Shown here in pieces: positions 8,428 through 16,259 of a stretch of 64,000 bases of DNA. Origin of the DNA: CBDCYS01 sp965226185 (GTDB lineage Bacteria > Acidobacteriota > Terriglobia > Bryobacterales > UBA6623); assembly GCA_965226185.1 (NCBI GenBank), contig CBDDCT010000005.1:1019067-1083066 (forward strand), given 5' to 3'. Position 1 is the first letter of the stretch, and the number at the start of each line of letters is the position of its first letter. The notes under the pieces were generated by a model. It was not told the origin of the DNA. It saw only the letters and a program-made list of their open reading frames with translations, and searched no databases. Position numbers and translations under genes: made by a program.

Positions 8428-8998
8428 CGCGTGGCGGGCGTTCGGCACGCTCGTTGCGGCGCTCAATCGTCTTTCAATCCGTTATGCCGCTGGGGGCTCC
8501 CTGGCGAGCTCTGTTCACGGAGTCCCCAGGGCCACCGTGGACATCGATCTGGTGGTCGACTTACGCGACCGGGACATCGCTCCCCTCAGCGCTGAACTGT
8601 CGAAAGAGTTTTATGCGGACGCCGGCGTGATCCGGAAAGCAGTACGGGCTTGCCGCCCGTTCAATCTCATTCACTATGAAAGCAGCTACAAGTTCGATCT
8701 TTTCCCTCTTCCCGCGGATCCTTACTATCAGGGCGAACTCGACCGGCGCACGGTCACGGAATTTTCCTTTTGGGAAGGCCCCTCCTTGTGGTTTCCTGTT
8801 GTGACACCCGAAGACACGATTTTGACGAAGCTTGTGTGGTACCAAACGGGAGGGGAAGTTTCCGAACGACAATGGAGCGACGTGCTGGGCATCATCAAGG
8901 TAAGAGGGCAAGAGCTGGATCAGGATTACCTTCAAAGGTGGGCCGCGCATTTGGGTGTGTCGCAACTATTGAAGCGGCTTTTGGAAGGAGGGCGGTGA
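8396..8998 (+). CDS. Nucleotidyltransferase-fold protein (AbiEii/DUF6036-like)
   Basis: A 200-residue protein with the nucleotidyltransferase signature AAGGSLASSVHG, then RATVDIDLVVDL near residues 40-56 (GGxx...DxD). The rest fits the minimal nucleotidyltransferases that include AbiEii toxins and many uncharacterised paired proteins. The ATG at 8396 or the ATG at 8420 could be the start; both lie inside the preceding gene, arguing for translational coupling. Target RNA, protein or small molecule is unknown. Confidence 0.7.
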   Translation: MTNVTLTSMNDAWRAFGTLVAALNRLSIRYAAGGSLASSVHGVPRATVDIDLVVDLRDRDIAPLSAELSKEFYADAGVIRKAVRACRPFNLIHYESSYKFDLFPLPADPYYQGELDRRTVTEFSFWEGPSLWFPVVTPEDTILTKLVWYQTGGEVSERQWSDVLGIIKVRGQELDQDYLQRWAAHLGVSQLLKRLLEGGR

Positions 8999-9077
8999 GC
9001 GGAGTCCAAACGCGGACTAACAGGAAACTGGATAAGGCAGACTTGATAGCAGTCTTGGAGGATTGCTGAGGTCGGCC

Positions 9078-9109
9078 GATTTGACCCCTCACTCGCGTTC
9101 GGGGCCCTG
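9078..9109 (-). repeat. Dispersed REP-like repeat, short form
   Basis: Near-identical (30 of 32) to 3822-3853 and, like it, placed between two convergent genes. The end of the repeat abuts the stop codon of the sigma factor gene. Confidence 0.7.
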
Positions 9110-9772
9110 TCACGCGTTGATAGGACTAGCCGCAATCTCCGGGACGCTTGGACGAAGCCACGGCGTCACTGGGCGCTGTGATGGCCTGTTTTTGCCTGTT
9201 ACTAGCAGCTTCTCATGGGCGCGGTTTACGCGCCGGCGAGCGCGGAAAAGTCGAACTTTTAGGGCGCCTTCGCTCACTCCGTAGATTTCTTTGAGCTGTT
9301 TGAGAGAAAGCCCCTCCACTTCTTTGAGAACAAGAAGAATACGGTCGTGCTCTGAAACCTGGTCGAGCAGTAAATTCAGGATTTCACGCGCCTCGGCCTG
9401 CCGGTTCTCCACTTCATAACGCTGCCCGCTCTCGTCGGCGTCGATCAAACGCACTTGATCTTCCCCTAGTTCGGCCATGGGGATCGCCGGATTCCGCCGC
9501 CGCTTGCGCAGGTAGTCGTAGGCTGCGTTTACGGTAAGACGATACAGCCAGGATTCGAACACTTCGACGGTCCTGAGCTGGCTGAGCGAAAGATAGACGC
9601 GGACGAAGACTTCTTGCCCGACATCTTCCACGTCGTCATGGCGGCCGATCAAGCGGTAAACCGTCCCCAGAACCCTCTTCTGACAGTTGCGAACGATCTC
9701 GTTGAAGGCTTCGCCATCACCCTGCTGGGCCGCCCGGATCGTTGCCGCTTCTATTTGCACATTGTCCTCCAC
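9110..9772 (-). CDS. ECF-family RNA polymerase sigma factor
   Basis: A 220-residue extracytoplasmic-function sigma factor. Region 2 spans about residues 25-95 (including DDVEDVGQEVFVRVY and FESWLYRLTVNAAYDYLRKR) and region 4 about 130-190 (EVEGLSLKQLKEIYGVSEGA and VRLFRARRRV). It directs polymerase to a small regulon. There is no anti-sigma gene next to it; the gene upstream on the same strand encodes a Spy/CpxP-like exported protein, so this pair may form an envelope-stress unit. The C-terminal 25 residues are an extension beyond region 4. Confidence 0.92.
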   Translation of the reverse strand: MEDNVQIEAATIRAAQQGDGEAFNEIVRNCQKRVLGTVYRLIGRHDDVEDVGQEVFVRVYLSLSQLRTVEVFESWLYRLTVNAAYDYLRKRRRNPAIPMAELGEDQVRLIDADESGQRYEVENRQAEAREILNLLLDQVSEHDRILLVLKEVEGLSLKQLKEIYGVSEGALKVRLFRARRRVNRAHEKLLVTGKNRPSQRPVTPWLRPSVPEIAASPINA

Positions 9773-9899
9773 AATTCTCGTTCCCGTGTTTCCGCATGTT
9801 GGTTAAGGGCCTTGAAAATGGCTAGCGGGCCGCTCCACCGAAAAACCAAGGGCTTCATCCCCTTGGGTTGGCCGCGCGCCCGCGGGCACCCCCTTGGGG

Positions 9900-10451
9900 T
9901 CACGGCTGGGGACGAAAACCCTGCCAAAAAAATCCTCCCGTCCGGCCCATGAACCCGCCTCTTCCAAAGCGCCAGCCAGGGTTTCCGCTGTCTTCCAGGA
10001 GGCCAAACATGGCGGCTTGCCGAATGGCTGCTTGCAAGGCCTTTGCTTGCTCAAGCGCGGCCAGAGCTTCTTTCTGTTCGTCTCCCAAAGTCGCCAGGGC
10101 TAGCTGTCTGAATTCTTCCCGCAGGTTTTTCACTTGCTTGTTCAAGCCCTCGATGTCGACGAGAAACTGAGCGATCACGGCTGTATTGGGATTGTCGCCC
10201 TGGAGCTCGGTGTTTATCTCCCGGCGCTTCTGAAAGATCTCGCGCTGCAATACGCGGACTTGCTGGCCGTGCAGGCTCCGCGCCTCCTTCAGCGCCAGGA
10301 TCTGGTCCTCCGTCAAGCCCAGGTGCTGTTCCAACTGTTCGGTTCGAAGACCGCGGCGGCCGGGGCCCCGCTGGGCAATGGCGGCGCTGGCGCAAAGCAT
10401 GATCGCGACCAGCACGATTACGGTTCGTCTGGCAAATAGGACTTGGCGCAT
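9900..10451 (-). CDS. Exported Spy/CpxP-like helical protein
   Basis: A 183-residue periplasmic protein with a signal peptide (about residues 1-26, ending SAAIAQ). The mature part is almost entirely helical and charged, with LGLTEDQILALKEAR near residue 45 and a second LATLGDEQKEALAALE block near 120, which correspond to the LTxxQ motifs of Spy/CpxP chaperones and metal-sensing regulators. The C-terminus is Gly/Phe/Arg rich. It lies 127 bp upstream of the ECF sigma gene on the same strand. Confidence 0.72.
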   Translation of the reverse strand: MRQVLFARRTVIVLVAIMLCASAAIAQRGPGRRGLRTEQLEQHLGLTEDQILALKEARSLHGQQVRVLQREIFQKRREINTELQGDNPNTAVIAQFLVDIEGLNKQVKNLREEFRQLALATLGDEQKEALAALEQAKALQAAIRQAAMFGLLEDSGNPGWRFGRGGFMGRTGGFFWQGFRPQP

Positions 10452-10689
10452 GTCGTTCTCCTAATTTAATACTGACGGGCGGGGAGCGACTTTGGAAGCC
10501 GGCTTCGACCTTTTTTACAAACACTTACTGAGTTCTTTACAAAGATTTGACAAATGCCGCGAGCAGCCTGATCCTGTTAGCCATTCGCGGCGCACTTGGC
10601 GAAACCACATTCGGAGAGACCATTGCACTCGGTGGGGCACTGAAGATAGAATTCAGAGTCGGGATCAGTGGGGCCGCGCACGAAACAGC
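10452..10689. other. Divergent intergenic region upstream of the aco genes
   Basis: No gene is seen. A TTGACA hexamer occurs at 10547-10552 but no convincing -10 box follows at normal spacing. The next 70 bp (10690-10759) are a tandem repeat described separately. Confidence 0.35.
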
Positions 10690-10759
10690 GCGAACCAGTC
10701 ATCCGGAACCAGTCATCGAAAGCCAGTCATCGGGAGCCAATCAGCGGGAGCCAATCACC
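10690..10759 (+). repeat. Five-unit 14-bp tandem repeat forming the acoA 5' leader
   Basis: The core CCAGTCATC/CCAATCASC recurs at 10695, 10709, 10723, 10737 and 10751, exactly every 14 bp. The last unit ends immediately before the ATG of the E1-alpha gene and supplies the only Shine-Dalgarno-like sequence, GGGAG at 10746-10750. Copy number could therefore alter leader length or initiation (inference). Confidence 0.85.
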
Positions 10760-10760
10760 C

Positions 10761-11729
10761 ATGGAAATGACCAAAGACGAACTCCTCAAGTCCTACCGCG
10801 ACATGAAGACCATCCGCGAGTTCGAGGAGCGGGTCCATGTCGAATTCGCGACCGGGGAGATTCCCGGCTTTGTCCACCTCTACGCGGGCGAGGAGGCAGT
10901 GGCGGTTGGGGTCTGCATGCACCTCGACGAGAACGACAAGATCGCCAGCACTCACCGCGGCCACGGCCATTGCATCGCAAAAGGATGCGACGTGCGCGGC
11001 ATGATGGCCGAGCTTTACGGAAAAAAAGACGGCCTGTGCGGCGGCAAGGGCGGGTCGATGCACATCGCCGATCTGGAGCTGGGGATGATGGGCGCCAACG
11101 GCATCGTTGGCGGCGGCCCTCCGCTGGCCTGTGGCGCGGCGCTGGCAGCCAAACTGAAAGGCGCCGGAGGCGTCGCCGTGGTTTTCGTGGGTGACGGCGG
11201 ATCGAATCAGGGCACGACCCTCGAGAGCCTCAACCTCGCCTCGGTTTGGAAACTGCCCTGTGTTTTCGTGATCGAGAACAATGGCTATGCCGAAGCCACA
11301 TCGAGCAAATACTCGGTGGCCGGCGCGGACATCGCTGAGCGCGCGAAAGGTTTTGACATGCCGGGCGTCACCGTCGATGGACACGATTTCTGCGCTGTCT
11401 ACGACACGGCCGGCGAGGCGATCGAACGCGCCCGCACGGGAGGCGGCCCGACACTGATCGAATGCAAGGTCAACCGCTACTTCGGCCACTTCGAAGGCGA
11501 CGCCCAAACCTACCGCGGGGCCGACGAAGTCAAGAACCTGCGCGAGCAGCGTGACTGCATTGAAAATTTCGCGCGATCGCTGACCTCCTCCTCGCTGGTA
11601 ACCGAAGAAGATCTTGCCAAAATCGACCAAGAGGTAGCCGAGCTGATCGACGATGCGGTCGCCAAAGCCAAGGAAGCGGCCGAGCCCGCCAGCGAGGATC
11701 TGGAAACTGACGTTTACGTGTCGTACTGA
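10761..11729 (+). CDS. acoA: Acetoin/2-oxo acid dehydrogenase E1 component, alpha subunit
   Basis: A 322-residue thiamine diphosphate-dependent E1 alpha subunit; with the beta subunit it cleaves acetoin or decarboxylates a 2-oxo acid and passes the acyl group to lipoate on E2. The cofactor motif GDGGSNQGTTLESLN (about 167-181) followed by FVIENNGYAEAT is intact. The HRGHGHCIAKG loop near residue 71 and GGKGGSMH near 96 are typical. The start at 10761 gives MEMTKDELL; a longer open frame upstream is translated repeat. First gene of a tight three-gene operon. Pyruvate as substrate cannot be excluded. Confidence 0.88.
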   Translation: MEMTKDELLKSYRDMKTIREFEERVHVEFATGEIPGFVHLYAGEEAVAVGVCMHLDENDKIASTHRGHGHCIAKGCDVRGMMAELYGKKDGLCGGKGGSMHIADLELGMMGANGIVGGGPPLACGAALAAKLKGAGGVAVVFVGDGGSNQGTTLESLNLASVWKLPCVFVIENNGYAEATSSKYSVAGADIAERAKGFDMPGVTVDGHDFCAVYDTAGEAIERARTGGGPTLIECKVNRYFGHFEGDAQTYRGADEVKNLREQRDCIENFARSLTSSSLVTEEDLAKIDQEVAELIDDAVAKAKEAAEPASEDLETDVYVSY

Positions 11730-11746
11730 ATCGAGGAAGGTGTCCA

Positions 11747-12769
11747 ATGGCCAGAAAAATCACTTTTCAGCAGGCCGTCAGCGAAGCTCTGATGCAGGAA
11801 ATGGAGCGCGACGAATCGGTCATTCTCATGGGAGAAGACATCGCCGGCGGCAGTGGCGCCGACGGTGAGATGGACGCTTGGGGCGGCCCGCTCGGCGTTA
11901 CCAAAGGTTTGTGGACTAAGTTCGGCGACCGCGTTCTGGACACGCCGATCAGCGAGTCGGCCTTCATAGGAACCGCGATCGGGGCGGCCACCGCTGGTCT
12001 GCGTCCGGTGGCGGAGTTAATGTTCGTCGATTTCATGGGGGTCTGCTTCGACCAGATTTTCAACCAGGCAGCGAAGTTCCGGTATATGTTCGGCGGGCGG
12101 GCGCTCACGCCTGTCGTGATCCGCACCATGATCGGCGCCGGGGTGCGCGCGGCCGCGCAGCACTCGCAGTGCCTGTACCCCGTCTTCACCCACATCCCCG
12201 GGCTGAAATGCGTGATCCCCTCGACGCCCTATGACGCCAAAGGACTGTTGATCCAAGCCATCCGGGACGACGATCCGGTCATAGTCTTCGAGCACAAGGC
12301 GCTTTATACGATGGAAGGCGAAGTCCCCGAGGAATCCTATGCGATCCCGTTCGGAGAAGCCAACTACGTGCGCGAGGGAGACGACGTTACCATCGTCGCT
12401 TTGGCTCGCATGGTCCACATGGCGTCCGAGGCCGCGGAAGGGTTGGCGGGGGAGGGAATCGACTGCGAAATTATCGATCCTCGTACCACGTCGCCACTAG
12501 ACGAGGACACCATCCTCGAGAGCGTTGAGAAGACAGGCCGGCTGGTTGTTGTTGACGAAGCCTCGCCCCGCTGCAATATGGCAACCGATATTTCCGCCTT
12601 GGTGGCACGAAGCGGGTTTGAGTTTCTCAAGGCGCCCATCAAGATGGTGACGCCGCCGCACACACCCGTGCCGTTTAGTCCTGGTCTGGAAGACCTGTAC
12701 ATCCCCGATGCCGCCAAAGTAGCGGCCGCCGTCCGCGACGTGATGGGGTACAAGGTGCGGGCGGCATGA
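11747..12769 (+). CDS. acoB: Acetoin/2-oxo acid dehydrogenase E1 component, beta subunit
   Basis: A 340-residue transketolase-like beta subunit that forms the alpha2beta2 E1 with the preceding product. MGEDIAGG near residue 28, the DTPISESAFIGTAIGAA segment near 66 and the C-terminal PVPFSPGLEDLYIPD tail are family hallmarks. GAGGAAGG lies 8 bp before the ATG. Its last four bases overlap the start of the E2 gene (ATGA), so the two are translationally coupled. Confidence 0.9.
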   Translation: MARKITFQQAVSEALMQEMERDESVILMGEDIAGGSGADGEMDAWGGPLGVTKGLWTKFGDRVLDTPISESAFIGTAIGAATAGLRPVAELMFVDFMGVCFDQIFNQAAKFRYMFGGRALTPVVIRTMIGAGVRAAAQHSQCLYPVFTHIPGLKCVIPSTPYDAKGLLIQAIRDDDPVIVFEHKALYTMEGEVPEESYAIPFGEANYVREGDDVTIVALARMVHMASEAAEGLAGEGIDCEIIDPRTTSPLDEDTILESVEKTGRLVVVDEASPRCNMATDISALVARSGFEFLKAPIKMVTPPHTPVPFSPGLEDLYIPDAAKVAAAVRDVMGYKVRAA

Positions 12770-13869
12770 TCCATAAGCTCACCATGCCCAAGTGGGGGCT
12801 CTCCATGACGGAGGGCAAAGTCGTTGCCTGGCTCGCCGAGGATGGCGCCGAGGTCAGCTCCGGCGCCGAAGTAGTCGAGGTCGAAACCGAAAAGATCGCT
12901 AGCGGACTGGAAGCGTCCGAGACGGGCATTCTGAGACACGTTGCCCAAGTCGGCGACGTCGTGCCGGTGGCGGGCCTTGTTGGAGTGATTGCCGGCGCCG
13001 CCGTACCGCAACCGGAAATTGACGCGTTCGTCGCCGAGTTTCAAGTTAGCTTCGTACCGCAAGAAGCCGAGGAGGAGAGCGCTTCCCCGGAACCCGAGAC
13101 GATCGAGGTCCTGGGCAAGACGATGCGCTATCTGCGCCGAGGCGAGGGGGGCGATCCCGCGATCCTGTTTCATGGGTTTGGCGGCGACCTCAACAACTGG
13201 CTGTTCAACCACGAGGCTCTGGCGGCGAAGCGCACGGTCTATGCGGTGGACCGGCCGGGTCACGGAGGTTCGTCCAAGGATGTTGGCGGCGGGACTCCCG
13301 CTAGCTTCAAAAACACCCTCCAGGGGGTCATGGATGCGTTTGGTTTGGCGAAGGCTCACCTGGTCGGGCACTCGATGGGCGGCGGGGTCTCGCTGGACTT
13401 CGCGCTGGCATATCCCGAGCGGACTCTCTCGCTTGTTTTGATCGCAAGCACGGGGCTGGGACCCGAGATCGACGGTGACTACATCGAGGGTTTCGTGACG
13501 GCAAGCCGGCGGCGTGACCTCAAGCCGCACCTCGAAAAACTGTTTGGCGATCCGTCGCTGGTCACCCGGCAGCTTATTGACGACGTTCTCAAGTACAAGC
13601 GCCTCGATGGCGTGGATTTGGCGTTACGCACCATTGCCAGGCAGTTTTTCCCGGGTGGCCGGCAAGCGCTGGTGTTGCGCGACCGGCTCAGCGAACTTTC
13701 CGTGCCCACGTTGGTTCTGTGGGGCGGGGAAGACCGCATCATGCCTGTTTCGCATGCCGAGGGGTTGCCCGCAAACATCGAGACGCGGATTCTTCCCGCG
13801 GCCGGCCACATGGTGCAGATGGAGGCCGCGGCCGAGGTCAACCGCGCGATCACGTCTTTCTGGGGATAG
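12766..13869 (+). CDS. acoC: Acetoin dehydrogenase E2-type protein: lipoyl domain fused to alpha/beta hydrolase
   Basis: A 367-residue protein with an N-terminal lipoyl domain (about 1-76; the lipoylated Lys is in VETEKIASG near residue 45), a Glu-rich linker to about 105, and an alpha/beta hydrolase domain (about 110-365). The nucleophile elbow GHSMGGG is near residue 202, and the catalytic His is probably in AAGHMVQME near 345. This architecture is that of AcoC rather than of a classical E2 acyltransferase, which argues for acetoin as the substrate of the operon. The E3 (dihydrolipoamide dehydrogenase) gene is absent here and must be supplied elsewhere. Confidence 0.85.
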   Translation: MIHKLTMPKWGLSMTEGKVVAWLAEDGAEVSSGAEVVEVETEKIASGLEASETGILRHVAQVGDVVPVAGLVGVIAGAAVPQPEIDAFVAEFQVSFVPQEAEEESASPEPETIEVLGKTMRYLRRGEGGDPAILFHGFGGDLNNWLFNHEALAAKRTVYAVDRPGHGGSSKDVGGGTPASFKNTLQGVMDAFGLAKAHLVGHSMGGGVSLDFALAYPERTLSLVLIASTGLGPEIDGDYIEGFVTASRRRDLKPHLEKLFGDPSLVTRQLIDDVLKYKRLDGVDLALRTIARQFFPGGRQALVLRDRLSELSVPTLVLWGGEDRIMPVSHAEGLPANIETRILPAAGHMVQMEAAAEVNRAITSFWG

Positions 13870-13877
13870 CTTTGTTG

Positions 13878-13894
13878 AAGGCTGCAAGCCTTTT
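13878..13894 (+). terminator. Possible weak terminator after the aco operon
   Basis: AAGGCT-GCA-AGCCTT followed by TT begins 9 bp after the last stop codon. The stem is short and the T-run is four bases, so this is tentative. Confidence 0.35.
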
Positions 13895-14102
13895 GAGGGT
13901 ATGCGAAAGCGGGGACAGTGTAGAGCTCCCCGATGCAGGTCTTGCGACTATCAATGTCTCGCGGCTACGGGCTCCCCCAGCCACCCGAGCACTACTTCGC
14001 CTCCAGGCAAAGATTTTTCGGATGATTCGGCGCAGTTAGCGCTAGAATACTTCCTGCAGGCAGCAGCGGCAGGATGTTAGCCGGCCCGAGGAGATTGAAC
14101 CA

Positions 14103-16019
14103 ATGAGACAACTCGTTGACCGTTTTTTGAAGAGTGACCTTTCAAGGCGTGGCTTTGTCGAGCGAATGGTGGGGCTTGGCTTCACCGCCGCCGCGGCGCA
14201 GTCCGTCCTGGCTCCGCTGGAGGCTTCCGAGAGTGCCGCCGTCGGGCATGACATGCCCGGCGTGGGCAAAGTGTCGGGAACTGGCGGCGAGACGGTCATC
14301 GCCCAAATGAAAGCGGCCGGCCTGAAGTATCTGTTCACGAATCCCGGCTCGTTCGAGGTCGGGTTCTTTGACGCGTTTTCGGATCAAACCGATATGCAGC
14401 TCATCATGGGGCTGCATGAGGGCATCGTGATCTCGATGGCGGACGGCTACCACCGCGTCACACAGCGGCCTTCGTTCGTCAACGTGCATGTGATCGCGGG
14501 TACGGCTCAAGCGGCGGGGCAAATGTATAACGCCAGCCGCGACGGCTCGTCCATCGTGGTCACGGCGGGCATGAACGACAACGAGCTGTGGAGCGACGAA
14601 GCCGGGCTGGCGCCCCGCCCCGGGTTCGATCAAAAAGACGTCAATCGCCAGTTCACGAAAATCTCTTGGGAATCACGCGATGCCCGCAGCTTGGCCTTGA
14701 TGGTGCGGCGCGCCCTCAAGGTAGCCGCGACCGAGCCGGGCGGGCCGGTTTACCTGGCCATGGCCCAGCACGCCCTCGAAGCAAAGGGCATCGAAGCACA
14801 TATTCTGCCGGCGGAACGCTTCTTGTTCCGCGGCAAAGTACGGCCCTCCGCTGCGGCCGTCGAGAAGGCGGCAAAGCTTTTGGTCGAGGCAAGGAATCCC
14901 ATTGTGGTCGTCGGCGACGAAGTCTGGAAGTCCGGCGCTCAGGCCGAAATGGTCGCCTTCTCCGAGAAACTCGGACTCCCGGTCACCTACAACCGCCAGG
15001 GATTCCAGAACTTCCCGATGCGGCACCCGCTATTCGCCGGACGTTTCCGTCCCGGTTCCGAGTTGCAAAAGCCCGGCGTGGACTTGATTCTTCTTATTGG
15101 ATCGTTCGACTTCGGCGGCTACAAGGTTCCGACCGCTCCGGAGGCTCCTTATGGCGCGCGCTTCGTGCGAATCGGCGTCGACACGTCGCACATGGGGCGC
15201 AACTATCCCACCGACGTCGCGGTCGTGGGCGATGTCAAGGAATCGCTCAGGGACCTCAGCGCGGCCCTTGACGGCATGCTCACCAAGCAGCGCCTGAAAG
15301 CGCTGGCGGAGCCTCGGGGCGAAAGGGTCCGGGCCTTTACCAAGGCTCAACGCGCGCGCCTTGAAACAGCGGCCCGCAAGAACTTTGGGAAATCCGTCAT
15401 TCATCCCGACGAGCTGGGCGCTGTCATGGCCCGAACGATCGACCGGGACGCAATCGTGGTCAGCGAGAACCTGACAGCCAAACGCGATTTCTTCAACTTT
15501 GGCTATCGCGAGGACGAACAGATGTGGATCGACAACACCGGGCACTCGCTGGGCTGGGGCATCGGCGCGGCGACCGGCGCCAAGCTGGCCGCCCCGGACC
15601 GCCAGGTGGTCTGCACGATCGGCGACGGCTCGGTCATGTATAGCGCCTCCGGCTTCTGGACGCAAAGGCGCTACAGCATCCCTGTGTTGACGGTTATCTC
15701 GAACAACCACAACTACCAGACCGTCCGCGGCGCCTACTACCGTTACCAAAGCAAGATGGCGGCCAGTGGTCACTACACCGGAATGTACTTGGGCGATCCC
15801 GATATCGACTTCGTCAAGCTGGCCGAGAGTCAGGGCGTAGCCGGGGAACAGGTGACGTCTTCCAGCCAACTGGAGCCGGCGCTCAAGCGCGGCATCAAGG
15901 CGACCAGAGACGGCAATCCCTATGTCGTCGAAGTCGTGATCGACCGCTACGGCGGAGGGGCCGAGTCCACCTGGCACCAGAAGTTCAGCCTGGCGGATAC
16001 GAGAAAGCGCAAAGTGTAG
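14103..16019 (+). CDS. Thiamine diphosphate-dependent enzyme with Tat signal (acetolactate synthase/benzoylformate decarboxylase-like)
   Basis: A 638-residue protein of the POX/ALS/BFD fold. A twin-arginine signal precedes the enzyme: SRRGFVERM at residues 14-22, then a hydrophobic Ala-rich stretch to about 40. The activating Glu is in MGLHEGIVISMADGYHR near residue 105; the diphosphate-binding motif is GDGSVMYSASGFWTQ near 504, ending in NNHNYQ. All three domains appear complete. Cytoplasmic relatives make acetolactate or decarboxylate benzoylformate, so export is unusual. GAGGAG lies about 10 bp before the ATG. It follows acoABC by 233 bp; a link to acetoin or 2-oxo acid metabolism is plausible but unproven. 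Confidence 0.82.
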   Translation: MRQLVDRFLKSDLSRRGFVERMVGLGFTAAAAQSVLAPLEASESAAVGHDMPGVGKVSGTGGETVIAQMKAAGLKYLFTNPGSFEVGFFDAFSDQTDMQLIMGLHEGIVISMADGYHRVTQRPSFVNVHVIAGTAQAAGQMYNASRDGSSIVVTAGMNDNELWSDEAGLAPRPGFDQKDVNRQFTKISWESRDARSLALMVRRALKVAATEPGGPVYLAMAQHALEAKGIEAHILPAERFLFRGKVRPSAAAVEKAAKLLVEARNPIVVVGDEVWKSGAQAEMVAFSEKLGLPVTYNRQGFQNFPMRHPLFAGRFRPGSELQKPGVDLILLIGSFDFGGYKVPTAPEAPYGARFVRIGVDTSHMGRNYPTDVAVVGDVKESLRDLSAALDGMLTKQRLKALAEPRGERVRAFTKAQRARLETAARKNFGKSVIHPDELGAVMARTIDRDAIVVSENLTAKRDFFNFGYREDEQMWIDNTGHSLGWGIGAATGAKLAAPDRQVVCTIGDGSVMYSASGFWTQRRYSIPVLTVISNNHNYQTVRGAYYRYQSKMAASGHYTGMYLGDPDIDFVKLAESQGVAGEQVTSSSQLEPALKRGIKATRDGNPYVVEVVIDRYGGGAESTWHQKFSLADTRKRKV

Positions 16020-16045
16020 CCGCTCCTCGGAAAGCAGCAACAGAG

Positions 16046-16086
16046 GCGTGGACGGAAGTCCACGCTCGGCCCAGGCGGAAACCTGG
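16046..16086. repeat. Two adjacent GGAA-loop palindromes
   Basis: Perfect palindromes GCGTGGAC-GGAA-GTCCACGC (16046-16065) and CCAGGC-GGAA-ACCTGG (16071-16086, one mismatch) lie side by side after the thiamine enzyme gene, in the gap before the convergent decarboxylase gene. No T-run follows, so they are not classical terminators; they resemble the hairpins at 41.1 kb. Confidence 0.6.
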
Positions 16087-16259
16087 GTGCCAAGTCCGGT
16101 CAAATTTCACCAAGGGATCGGATCTTCGAGTCGGAGCGCCCGTAGCGTGGGGCTCGCAAGAGACCTGCGGCCTTTCCGCGGAATCCCCAGAACGCACTCG
16201 CGGACAACCTGAATCCTTACTGACAATACGGCCCATCTGCCGCTCGAAGCTCCACCGTG

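Noticed and set aside
10690..10759. CRISPR-like array
   Set aside because: The units are 14 bp, contiguous, without spacers, and no cas genes are present.
12364..13530. 388-codon minus-strand frame opposite acoB and acoC
   Set aside because: High GC third-position bias creates long antisense frames; the plus-strand genes have clear families and coupling.
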